Positions 6,283 to 13,180 of a DNA stretch of 52,061 nucleotides are shown one piece after another. The first letter of the stretch is position 1. Every line of letters starts with the position of its first letter. Origin of the DNA: Candidatus Uhrbacteria bacterium. Lineage in GTDB: Bacteria; Patescibacteriota; Patescibacteriia; SG8-24. Made by a program: the position numbers and the translations under genes. The stretch is from contig JAFGIV010000007.1 of NCBI GenBank assembly GCA_016929435.1, positions 1 through 52,061 on the forward strand. Direction: 5' to 3'. A model generated the notes under the pieces. That model had not been told where the DNA came from, did no database searches, and was given only the letters and a program-made list of their open reading frames with translations.

Positions 6283-6786
6283 CTATCCCTCCCACGGCTC
6301 GTAAGACAGACGGTTGTATTCGCCAGTCTCGAACTCTGCGATCCCCTCCTCCTGCCAAAGCAGAAAATGGCTGAGTCCCAGATCCAGTGCCAGACGACTG
6401 CAGACCGTGCAGAAAGGACGGCCGGACTTCAGGATATCCCCATGGTCGTCGACCCTGGTGAAATACAGCTTAGCCCCGACGATCCGGTCCGAATGGTGCC
6501 ATAGGGCATCGAGTGCGGCCCGCCACTCGGCGTGCATGCAGCAGGTCCGGTCGTATTTCGGCTTGCCCTCCCCGACCTGGGAATCGCACATCCGGTGCTT
6601 TTCCGAATCCAAAGGCGGGGCGTTATATCCTGCCCCGATGATTTCCTCGTCCTTCACGACCACGGCGCCGCACTTGGCCGAACGGCAGAGGGCCCTGCAC
6701 GCCATGTCTGCCGCCGCATGCATCCAATGCTTAGCCTCATCTTCCCGCTCTCCAGTTAGGTATTCCATAGTGTGGTCAATCGTCAT
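6283..6786 (-). CDS. Cytidine/deoxycytidylate deaminase-family protein
   Basis: A 167-residue zinc deaminase. The HAE motif (CMHAEWRAA, about 84-92) supplies the His ligand and catalytic Glu, and PFCTVCSR near 125-132 supplies the two Cys ligands. The fold is that of dCMP/cytosine deaminases and related base-editing enzymes. An extra Cys-rich segment (CRALCRSAKC) precedes the core. Its ATG overlaps the stop of the radical SAM gene (ATGA), so translation is coupled and the two probably act together. With the Nudix-like fragment at the head of the unit the theme is nucleotide chemistry; the actual substrate is unknown. Confidence 0.8.
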   Translation of the reverse strand: MTIDHTMEYLTGEREDEAKHWMHAAADMACRALCRSAKCGAVVVKDEEIIGAGYNAPPLDSEKHRMCDSQVGEGKPKYDRTCCMHAEWRAALDALWHHSDRIVGAKLYFTRVDDHGDILKSGRPFCTVCSRLALDLGLSHFLLWQEEGIAEFETGEYNRLSYEPWEG

Positions 6787-7463
6787 CGGATTCGTCCAAT
6801 CAGCTTCGGACAGACATCCTCAATCCGCTGTCCGTTACGGAAGGCCTCGCCGAAATCCGATGTCCAGGATCCGACAATCGGGTAGACTCCGTCGCAATTG
6901 CAAAACATGATTTCGCCGCTCGGTCTCATGGTCAGGCGCATCGGACCGAGATAACCCAGACAGCGCTGTCCGCAGTCCCAGTCGGCCCGACCGGCGCGAC
7001 CCATCGGGATAATGACGTCATCACCTTTTAGAGAATAGCCGTGCTCTTCAGCGATCCGGTTCATGCGCTCCTGATTTTGATACGGTCGATGAAAGACGGT
7101 CTGGCTGATGAAGACATTCAGGCAATTCCGTTCGGCAAAGTCGACGAAAGCTTCGGTCTCCGCCTGCGTCCGTGACCAGGATCCGTTGGTTATGGTGAAA
7201 CGAGGTATAGATGGCGTCGTCAAGTCGATGATCTTCTGATACCGATCATAATCGGCGGATATCTCCCCGCCGTAGAAGCCGAAGGAATTGATCCGGTTCA
7301 GGTCGATAGTGGCGACGAATTCCTTGGCCCGATTGAAATCCAGGACCGACTCATTTTCCGGAGCGGCCTCGTACATGCAGTGGGCGCAGGACAAGTTGCA
7401 CTTCAGGCTAGGCATGAAGCTGAAATCCACGGCCTTTTCCGATTCTGTCTTGATTACGACCAT
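6783..7463 (-). CDS. Short radical SAM protein
   Basis: A 226-residue radical SAM protein. CNLSCAHC (residues 22-29) is the CxxxCxxC cluster motif, followed by FGFYGGEIS where GGE-type residues contact SAM. The C-terminal part has CGQRCLGYLGPMRLTMRPSGEIMFCNCDG, a reduced SPASM/twitch-like Cys set. It is shorter than typical SPASM enzymes. It lies between a truncated Nudix-like peptide and a deaminase and shares ATGA with the latter. The substrate might be a nucleotide, or the small peptide if that is a RiPP precursor; the peptide lacks cysteine and looks like a Nudix strand, so I favour nucleotide chemistry. GGAGGTGAT lies 17 bases upstream, unusually far; AAGAG is closer. Confidence 0.8.
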   Translation of the reverse strand: MVVIKTESEKAVDFSFMPSLKCNLSCAHCMYEAAPENESVLDFNRAKEFVATIDLNRINSFGFYGGEISADYDRYQKIIDLTTPSIPRFTITNGSWSRTQAETEAFVDFAERNCLNVFISQTVFHRPYQNQERMNRIAEEHGYSLKGDDVIIPMGRAGRADWDCGQRCLGYLGPMRLTMRPSGEIMFCNCDGVYPIVGSWTSDFGEAFRNGQRIEDVCPKLIGRIR

Positions 7464-7473
7464 ATGCTCTTGG

Positions 7474-7602
7474 CTATTCCATCACCTCCGCATGTTTACG
7501 GTGATTGACCAGCAAGGTCTTCTTCCCTTCCGGCGTCTCCGCAATCAGAAAAACGGTGGCCGCCAGATGTTTGTCTCCTTCCCTGACTTCAGGATTGCCC
7601 AT
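7474..7602 (-). pseudogene. Truncated Nudix-like N-terminus (42 residues)
   Basis: ATG 7602 opens a 42-residue frame reading HLAATVFLIAETPEGKKTLLVNHRK, the usual first beta-hairpin of Nudix hydrolases. It then stops (TAG 7476-7474) before any Nudix box (GX5EX7REUXEEXGU) could occur, and no frame downstream supplies one. It is either a decayed Nudix gene cut by deletion at the junction with the radical SAM gene, or a genuine short protein kept in the operon. A good promoter (7643-7671) lies 40 bases upstream. The perfect GGAGGTGAT lies inside its last codons and could serve the following gene. Confidence 0.6.
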
Positions 7603-7642
7603 AGTCTAAAGCAAGAAATGTCTTTGGTAATGTTTAAAATAT

Positions 7643-7671
7643 ATTCTACCGAATTGACGATGATTTGGCAA
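7643..7671 (-). promoter_or_regulatory. Promoter of Nudix fragment/radical SAM/deaminase unit
   Basis: Minus strand TTGCCA (7671-7666), 17-base spacer, TAGAAT (7648-7643). The predicted start lies about 30 bases before ATG 7602. Confidence 0.7.
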
Positions 7672-7859
7672 ACTCACGACATGACGATCGTTTTTATGTC
7701 CCTGACCGTCAGCCAAGCGGCAGCGTTGCCAAATCCCCTCTTGTCTATCCAAAACGGCTTTGCGACGGCTTTCGGCGAACGGAGTCGGAGAAGAACGCAA
7801 TACTTCGGTTGCCTGCTCCATGTTTTCGGATCCCTATTCACAGGGCAAATCTCCTTGCC

Positions 7860-7887
7860 GTCCCCCTTCGCTGCCGCTGCGGGGGAC
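7860..7887. repeat. Inverted repeat downstream of secA
   Basis: GTCCCCC (7860-7866) pairs with GGGGGAC (7881-7887). It lies about 30 bases past the secA stop. No T tract follows, so it may be a weak terminator or a 3' stabilising hairpin. The rest of 7672-7916 shows no convincing gene. Confidence 0.5.
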
Positions 7888-7916
7888 TCTCCGCTCTCGC
7901 CCTGCCTGATTGCGGT

Positions 7917-10694
7917 TTATTTGCCATGACAATGCTTGTACTTAACCGGTGTCCCGTCCTGTTTCTTCGCTCCGCACGGGCAGGGGTCGTTGCGGCCGAC
8001 CTTGGGATCGGCTGGCCGGACGGAAACCTTGGCCTCACCGCCCTTGGACGGGGCGGAGTAGGTGACGTTCTGCCGCTCGATCATCGACGGCGCCGCCTGC
8101 GGCCGCTTCTGTACCCCAAGCTTGAGTACCGCATAGGCCACCCGCTGGCCGATGGCCTGGATCAGCTCGTGAAACATCCTGAAGGCCTCCTTCTTGTATT
8201 CGATGAGCGGATCGCGCTGGCCGTAGGAACGGAGCCCAATGCCGGTCCGCAGGTGCTCCATGGCGTCCAGGTGATCGATCCACAGGCTGTCGATCGAGCG
8301 GAGCATCAGCACCCGCACCCCTTCGGCATACGCCCCGGGACGGTTAAGGGCCTGGTCGACATCGGCCGCCAGCTCATCGTAGGCCCGGCCGGCATACTCC
8401 ATGAGATAGGTCAGTATGTCGCCGCGGGACTGGGCATCGGCCCGGGCATCACCGGCCTCATGCCGGATTGCCTTCAGCTTTTCCAAGGAATCGGCCGGCA
8501 GCGGAACGATCGTCTTGGCCACCTCCCATATCTCCCGCATGTTCCAGGCTGCCTCGTCCTCCGAAGCGGTATGGAAACGGACCACCCGCTCCAGCTCGGC
8601 CTCGATCGTCTCCAGGACCTTCTCCCGAACCGATTCCGGACGGTCCGGAGGGATATCGACGATCTCGTTCCGCCTGCGGTAAACGACCTGCCGGTGCTTG
8701 TTGAGGACATCGTCATACTCCAGGACGTGCTTGCGCATGTCGAAATGGTCACCCTCCACCTTCCTTTGGGCGGAAGCGATCGACTTGCTGACCATCTTGC
8801 TCTCGATCGGCATGTCTTCCGGGATCTTGAACGTCTCCATCATCCCCTTCATCCGATCCGAACCGAATATCCGCATCAGGTCATCCTCCACGGACAGGAA
8901 GAAACGGGTCAGGCCGGGATCCCCCTGCCGTCCGCAGCGTCCGCGCAGCTGGTTGTCTATGCGGCGGGACTCGTGCCTCTCCGTTCCGATCACCATCAGC
9001 CCGCCCAGATTCCTGACCCTCTCGGCATCTCCCGGAACCGGGGGGTTACCGCCCAGCTTGATGTCCACGCCGCGACCGGCCATGTTGGTGGCGACCGTCA
9101 CCGCACCCAACCTTCCGGCCTGGGCTATGGTCTCCCCCTCACCCTCATGGTTCTTGGCGTTCAGTAGCTTGAAGGGCACCCCCTCCCGCCTAAGCAACTC
9201 GCCCAGTATCTCGTTCTGCTCGATGGAGATGGTGCCGACCAGGACCGGCTGTCCGGTCTCGTGCCGATCCCTGATCTCCCGAACCACGGCCTGATACTTG
9301 CCGTTGACGGTCCTATAGACCAGGTCCGGCAGGTCGGTCCGTTTCGGATCCCGGTTGGTCGGGATGACCGTGACATCCATGTCGTATATCTTGGAGAACT
9401 CCTCGGCCTCGGTGGCGGCCGTTCCGGTCATGCCGGCCAGTTTCGCGTACATCCGGAAATAGTTCTGGAAGGTAATGGTGGCGAGCGTCCGGCTTTCCCG
9501 CTGTATCTTCACGCCCTCCTTCGCCTCGATGGCCTGGTGAAGCCCCTCGGAATAGCGGCGGCCGTGCATCAGCCGACCGGTAAACTCGTCCACAATGATC
9601 ACCTCACCGTCGCGCACGACATAGTTGCGGTCCCGCCGGTAAAGCTCCCTGGCCTTCAGGGCGGACTCGATGTGGTGGACGGTCGTGACTCCGGCCTCCT
9701 CATAGATGTTGCCGACGTTCAGCATCCCCTCCAGTTTGGAGATCCCCGCCTCGGTCAGGGAAACGGCGTGCATCTTCTCGTCGATGTTGTAGTCCTCGTC
9801 CACCACCAATTTCCCCACCATCTCCGCGAAACGATAGTAGGAATCCGCGGCCTCCTCGGCCGGAGCGGAAATTATGAGTGGGGTCCGGGCCTCATCGATC
9901 AGGATGGAATCCACCTCATCGATAATGGCGTAGTTCAGCGGCCGCTGGGACCGCTGGTCCGGATGCATCACCATGTTGTCGCGCAGGTAGTCGAACCCGA
10001 ACTCGTTGTTCGTGCCGTAGGTGATGTCCGCGGCATAGGCATCCCGCCTTTCCACCGGACGCAAAAAGTCGTTCTGAACCTTGAAGGAACCGGTCTCGTC
10101 CCGCTCCCGATCGGTCTCCCCGCCCTCTTCCTTGGCGCTGGCCGCCGCCAGATCGCCGACGGTCAGCTCTGCCGTATTCTCCGGCACCTGCCAGGTCGGG
10201 TCATAGACGAAAGCCGTCATGTGGTTGATGCAGGCCGTGGTGAGTCCCAAGGCGTGATAGACCTGTCCCATCCAGGCGGCGTCGCGGCGGGAGAGGTAAT
10301 CGTTGACCGTCACCACATGGACCCCCTTTCCCTCCAGGCCGTTCAGGTAAACCGCCAGGGTGGAGGTCAGGGTCTTGCCCTCACCGGTCCGCATTTCGGC
10401 GATCTGACCGCGGTGCAGGGCAATGCCGCCCATCAGCTGGACGTCAAAATGCCGCTGTCCCAAAGTCCGCTTGGCCGCCTCCCGGCACAGAGCGAACGCC
10501 TCGGGCAGGACCTGATCCAGTGTGGCCTCCCCGGCCCGAACCCGATCGCGCAGCCCAAGGCTGACTTCCCGAATTTCCGGATCGGACAGCTTTTCGTATT
10601 TCTTTTCCAGGACGTTAATGTCCTCCACGATCGGCTGCATGCCTTTCAGGACGCGCTCGTTCGGATCGCCGAAAATTTTGGTGAGTACGGACAT
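7917..10694 (-). CDS. secA: Preprotein translocase ATPase SecA
   Basis: SecA, 925 residues from ATG 10694, the motor of the SecYEG channel at the membrane. Walker A is MRTGEGKT (101-108), the DEAD-type IDEVDSILIDEARTPLIIS follows, and helicase motifs include MAGRGVDIKLG and RGRCGRQGDPG. The C-terminus keeps the zinc SEC-C motif (GRNDPCPCGAKKQD...HCHGK). An insert of roughly 60 residues rich in Glu/Asp/Arg (around 140-205, within the first nucleotide-binding domain between the FVYDPTW and RRDAYAADITYGTNNEFGFDYLRD segments) makes it longer than E. coli SecA in that region. I chose ATG 10694 since SecA normally begins just before KIFGDPNER; 14 further codons are open upstream. A TATAAT-type promoter sits about 50 bases upstream. 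Confidence 0.97.
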   Translation of the reverse strand: MSVLTKIFGDPNERVLKGMQPIVEDINVLEKKYEKLSDPEIREVSLGLRDRVRAGEATLDQVLPEAFALCREAAKRTLGQRHFDVQLMGGIALHRGQIAEMRTGEGKTLTSTLAVYLNGLEGKGVHVVTVNDYLSRRDAAWMGQVYHALGLTTACINHMTAFVYDPTWQVPENTAELTVGDLAAASAKEEGGETDRERDETGSFKVQNDFLRPVERRDAYAADITYGTNNEFGFDYLRDNMVMHPDQRSQRPLNYAIIDEVDSILIDEARTPLIISAPAEEAADSYYRFAEMVGKLVVDEDYNIDEKMHAVSLTEAGISKLEGMLNVGNIYEEAGVTTVHHIESALKARELYRRDRNYVVRDGEVIIVDEFTGRLMHGRRYSEGLHQAIEAKEGVKIQRESRTLATITFQNYFRMYAKLAGMTGTAATEAEEFSKIYDMDVTVIPTNRDPKRTDLPDLVYRTVNGKYQAVVREIRDRHETGQPVLVGTISIEQNEILGELLRREGVPFKLLNAKNHEGEGETIAQAGRLGAVTVATNMAGRGVDIKLGGNPPVPGDAERVRNLGGLMVIGTERHESRRIDNQLRGRCGRQGDPGLTRFFLSVEDDLMRIFGSDRMKGMMETFKIPEDMPIESKMVSKSIASAQRKVEGDHFDMRKHVLEYDDVLNKHRQVVYRRRNEIVDIPPDRPESVREKVLETIEAELERVVRFHTASEDEAAWNMREIWEVAKTIVPLPADSLEKLKAIRHEAGDARADAQSRGDILTYLMEYAGRAYDELAADVDQALNRPGAYAEGVRVLMLRSIDSLWIDHLDAMEHLRTGIGLRSYGQRDPLIEYKKEAFRMFHELIQAIGQRVAYAVLKLGVQKRPQAAPSMIERQNVTYSAPSKGGEAKVSVRPADPKVGRNDPCPCGAKKQDGTPVKYKHCHGK

Positions 10695-10741
10695 AGGAAT
10701 TCTGTCATCCCCGCATAAACGAGGCCTTAAAATCAAAGATT

Positions 10742-10771
10742 ATTATAGTGGTTTTGCCGGGCAAAGGCCAA
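10742..10771 (-). promoter_or_regulatory. Promoter of secA
   Basis: Minus strand TTGGCC (10771-10766), 18-base spacer, perfect TATAAT (10747-10742). The leader before ATG 10694 would be about 40 bases. Confidence 0.65.
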
Positions 10772-10874
10772 CAGGGGTTTTCCACCGTTGGGCCCCTAAA
10801 TCCCGACGGCCGTTTGATTCCTAAATCACTCCTCCGCCATCATCCTCGCTTCGCCCAGACTCCGAAGTACACCG

Positions 10875-11005
10875 CCCCCTATGGGGGACTTAAGAGGAAA
10901 AACATTAATTTTAAAACTATCCTATACATAATCATCTAAATTAATAAGATTATTCTAGGATAGATTTACGATTGACCAGAATCAAAATAAGTCCCCCACA
11001 GGGGG
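10875..11005. repeat. AT-rich palindromic element with GC-rich inverted ends
   Basis: Ends 10875-10892 and 10988-11005 are inverted copies over 18 bases with one mismatch (TAAGTCCCCCAYAGGGGG). Each end is itself a C5/G5 hairpin. Inside, CTATCCTA (10917-10924) pairs with TAGGATAG (10956-10963), and the flanking ATAATC/GATTAT extends the stem. The interior is very AT-rich in a GC-rich genome. No gene is present. It is shaped like a miniature inverted-repeat element; the same end motif recurs at 18486-18625. Confidence 0.75.
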
Positions 11006-11029
11006 TTTAGGGGCTTTACCCAACAAAAA

Positions 11030-11050
11030 CCGCCGAATAATCTCCGGCGG
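11030..11050 (-). terminator. Terminator of 131-residue gene
   Basis: CCGCCG (11030-11035) pairs with CGGCGG (11045-11050), and minus-strand TTTTTG follows. Confidence 0.75.
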
Positions 11051-11079
11051 CCGAAAAGGTGCGCAACAATATTTTAAAA

Positions 11080-11475
11080 TCAGTCATTAAGACGGAAAGA
11101 GTACGGCTTCACCAGACCTAGTTTGATCATGCTATCCAGACACCAATCGACATCACAGATATCCAATCCTGTATCGTTTTGCAGTTCCTGAATTGTTCTG
11201 GTCGGATTCGCCTTAAAGGCAGCGTAGACAAGGCTCTCTTTATCGTTCAGACCGTCGTCTTTCCCAATGCGTAAAATAATCTTACCGTCTTTTTCATAGA
11301 CGATACGAGACTTCAAGGCGTAATTAAGCGCTCTTTCAGTCTCCCATCGCTCGGCTTCAAACCGAATGCACATCGTATTCAACAGTTCCTCACGATCCGC
11401 CGAAAAGGTCCCGTCACTATCAAGAGATCCCAATTGGGAGGCGACGCCCGCCAGACCAATACCTCTCTTTGCCAT
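11080..11475 (-). CDS. Conserved-looking hypothetical, possible winged-helix protein
   Basis: A 131-residue soluble protein that I do not recognise. The C-terminal half has the pattern of a winged helix: helix (KESLVYAAFKAN), turn (PTRTIQELQNDTG), recognition-like helix (DICDVDWCLDSMIKLGLV) and a final hydrophobic strand (KPYSFRL). An N-terminal helical part (REELLNTMCIRFEAERWETERALNYAL) could dimerise. This suggests a small DNA-binding regulator, by fold impression only. It has its own unit: the promoter TTGACG - 17 - TATGCT, an excellent AAGGAGG ribosome site eight bases before ATG 11475, and a terminator at 11050-11030. Strong signals imply high expression. Confidence 0.75.
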   Translation of the reverse strand: MAKRGIGLAGVASQLGSLDSDGTFSADREELLNTMCIRFEAERWETERALNYALKSRIVYEKDGKIILRIGKDDGLNDKESLVYAAFKANPTRTIQELQNDTGLDICDVDWCLDSMIKLGLVKPYSFRLND

Positions 11476-11507
11476 GCTTTCCTCCTTGGTAAAGTTCTAT
11501 AATTAAA

Positions 11508-11536
11508 AGCATACCTTAACTAAAAACGTCCGTCAA
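11508..11536 (-). promoter_or_regulatory. Promoter of 131-residue gene
   Basis: Minus strand TTGACG (11536-11531), 17-base spacer, TATGCT (11513-11508). It is about 33 bases before the start codon. Confidence 0.65.
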
Positions 11537-11567
11537 ATCATGCCGATTCGACTAAACGTCAAACCAA

Positions 11568-11592
11568 AACCCGCCGGGTTTTCCGGCGGGTT
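11568..11592 (-). terminator. Terminator of hpf
   Basis: A perfect 10-bp stem, AACCCGCCGG with CCGGCGGGTT, with a 5-base loop. TTTT follows on minus and TTT on plus, so it may act both ways. Confidence 0.85.
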
Positions 11593-11626
11593 TGGCCCAT
11601 AACGACGGTTTTGGCCAACCCATGGC

Positions 11627-11953
11627 CTAATCACGGCGGCGACCGTCGAAACTCTCCTTATATTCCACTATCTCCCGATCCGCCTTGTCCCGGGCATTGA
11701 CGATCGCCTGATACAGGTCATCCTGGACATCATCGACCTGAATCGTCTTTCCGGGCAAGATCACATGAATCTCGCAACGGAAGACATCACCCTTATTGTG
11801 GTGATTCGTGGTCTTGCCGACCTCCACCTCCAGGCTGGCGGCCTCACCGAAACGCTCCAGCTTCGGTTCCAGCTTGGACAGCTTGGATTCGACATAATTG
11901 CGGATGGCCTCGGTCATCTCCATGTTGGTTCCCTGAATCTTGGTGATTTTCAT
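11627..11953 (-). CDS. hpf: Ribosome hibernation promoting factor, short form
   Basis: HPF/RaiA family, 108 residues from ATG 11953. It shows the family pattern: KITKIQGTNMEMTEAIRNYVESKLSKLEP (first strand and helix), SLEVEVGKTTNHHNKGDVFRCEIHVILPGK (strands) and the DVQDDLYQAIVNARDKADREI helix. This is the one-domain form lacking the C-terminal dimerisation domain of long HPF. It binds the decoding region of the 30S subunit and silences idle ribosomes. I chose the ATG; a TTG eight codons upstream is open but has no support. There is no Shine-Dalgarno, and it is followed by a strong terminator. Upstream lies the 48-bp tandem repeat. Confidence 0.92.
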   Translation of the reverse strand: MKITKIQGTNMEMTEAIRNYVESKLSKLEPKLERFGEAASLEVEVGKTTNHHNKGDVFRCEIHVILPGKTIQVDDVQDDLYQAIVNARDKADREIVEYKESFDGRRRD

Positions 11954-12019
11954 ATTTTTATTCGGGCGGGCCGACAATTCGGTCCATGTGCCGTTTAATT
12001 ATTTGATTGATGCTTGTGC

Positions 12020-12137
12020 GCCGCATCGCGGGCGGGCACGGGGCGCACCGGACCGTCGCGGGCCGTCGCCGCATCGCGGGCGGGCACGGGGCGCACCGGA
12101 CCGTCGCGGGCCGTCGCCGCATTGCGGGCGGGCACGG
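12020..12137. repeat. 48-bp minisatellite, about 2.5 units
   Basis: A 48-base unit starting GCCGCATCGCGGGCGGGCAC occurs at 12020-12067 and 12068-12115 (identical). A partial third copy runs from 12116 with one early change (CATCGC to CATTGC) and diverges near 12137. The unit is strikingly GC-rich. It fills the murB-hpf gap. 48 is a multiple of 3, so it stays open in several frames, but no start site or homology supports a protein. Confidence 0.95.
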
Positions 12138-12175
12138 GGGCCCACCCCTATCATGTTAAGTATATGTCAAAATTA

Positions 12176-13168
12176 TCAAAACCCGACGTATTCGATCTCG
12201 TCCTCCAATAATATTATACCATGGGTCATGTCCCGGACCCTCATCCTGACGGCCGCGGTCAGGGCAATGACATCCGAGGCGGTGCCGGTCCCATCGTTGA
12301 CGATGAAATTCCCGTGTTTCTCCGAAACGAATCCCCCGCCGATTCTCATTCCCTTGAGCTGCGCCCGATCGATGATCCATCCGGTCGGCACGGCCCCGGT
12401 CGGCGTTCTGGGAACGGCCTCTTCAGGAGCAAGACCCAACCCCTCCCTGACAATTACTATTTCCCCCTCGTTTTTTGGAAGCCAATTCTTGAAGGCGCAT
12501 CCGGCGGTCAGCCCGGAAACCGGCTGGGCCGTAGTCTTTTTCTCCAGAAACCCCCGCATTTTCTTCCGACAGGCTTCGGCCTCCCCGATCGTCAGCCGAA
12601 ATTTGGCTGACAATATGACCGTTCCCGGCAATCGCTTAAAGGCACTGTCCCGGTATCCGAACAGGCAATCGCGGTTTTCCATGATCCTCGCTTCCCCCCC
12701 TGGGGTCAACACCGAAACCGACTCCAGGCTGTCCTTCACCTCACTGCCGAACATCCCGGCATTGCCGCGAATGGCGCCGCCGACGGTCCCCGGCAAGCCG
12801 ATCATCCACTCCAGGCCGGAAAGGCCGGCCTCCGCCGTCTCCCTGGCCAGGCGACCGCTTGGCGTTCCGGCTCCCGCCGTCACCACCGGACCGTCAACCG
12901 ACACCGACGAGTTCACCATCCGAATCGTCAGCCCCCTGATGCCGTCGTCGCTGACGAGCAGGTTGGAACCGCCGCCAAGGACATGGTACGGCAACCCCAA
13001 GTCCCGACAGGCGGCGATCGCCCTAACCGCCTCCTCGTCCGTCTTGGCCTCAAAATAATATTCGGCCGGACCGCCAATCCGAAAGGTGGTGAAAGGCGCC
13101 AACGGCACCCCTTCCCGCATCTCCGGCGCTATCGCCTTTCGCAGTTCGTCTATCAATGGCATAGGCAT
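12176..13168 (-). CDS. murB: UDP-N-acetylenolpyruvoylglucosamine reductase MurB
   Basis: MurB, 330 residues, the FAD/NADPH enzyme that reduces UDP-GlcNAc-enolpyruvate to UDP-MurNAc. The FAD-binding region shows TTFRIGGPAEYY and LGGGSNLLVSDDG, then GLEWMIGLPGTVGGAIRGNAGMFG. The catalytic loop reads TAGCAFKNW, with Cys where many MurB have Ser as the proton donor; Cys variants are known. HGNFIVNDGTGTASDV near the C-terminus holds the distal conserved segment. It follows murC by 12 bases, so the two form an operon for muramic acid precursor synthesis in the cytoplasm. Two in-frame ATGs (13168, 13162) are equally possible. Confidence 0.96.
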   Translation of the reverse strand: MPMPLIDELRKAIAPEMREGVPLAPFTTFRIGGPAEYYFEAKTDEEAVRAIAACRDLGLPYHVLGGGSNLLVSDDGIRGLTIRMVNSSVSVDGPVVTAGAGTPSGRLARETAEAGLSGLEWMIGLPGTVGGAIRGNAGMFGSEVKDSLESVSVLTPGGEARIMENRDCLFGYRDSAFKRLPGTVILSAKFRLTIGEAEACRKKMRGFLEKKTTAQPVSGLTAGCAFKNWLPKNEGEIVIVREGLGLAPEEAVPRTPTGAVPTGWIIDRAQLKGMRIGGGFVSEKHGNFIVNDGTGTASDVIALTAAVRMRVRDMTHGIILLEDEIEYVGF

Positions 13169-13180
13169 TCGTCTGACCGA

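Noticed and set aside
7606-7821. A 71-codon minus-strand frame between secA and the Nudix fragment
   Set aside because: It overlaps the promoter at 7643-7671 and has an unnatural composition; the weak AGGG before it is not enough.
7665-9167. A 500-codon plus-strand frame
   Set aside because: Mostly opposite secA, with low-complexity His/Gly/Pro composition typical of a shadow frame.
9261-10718. A 485-codon open frame on plus, antisense to secA
   Set aside because: It mirrors secA codons in GC-rich DNA. It has no ribosome site or recognisable domain, and secA is certain.
12014-12211. A plus-strand frame of AGTGRTGPSR-type repeats
   Set aside because: It is only the minisatellite translated; no start site or conservation evidence.
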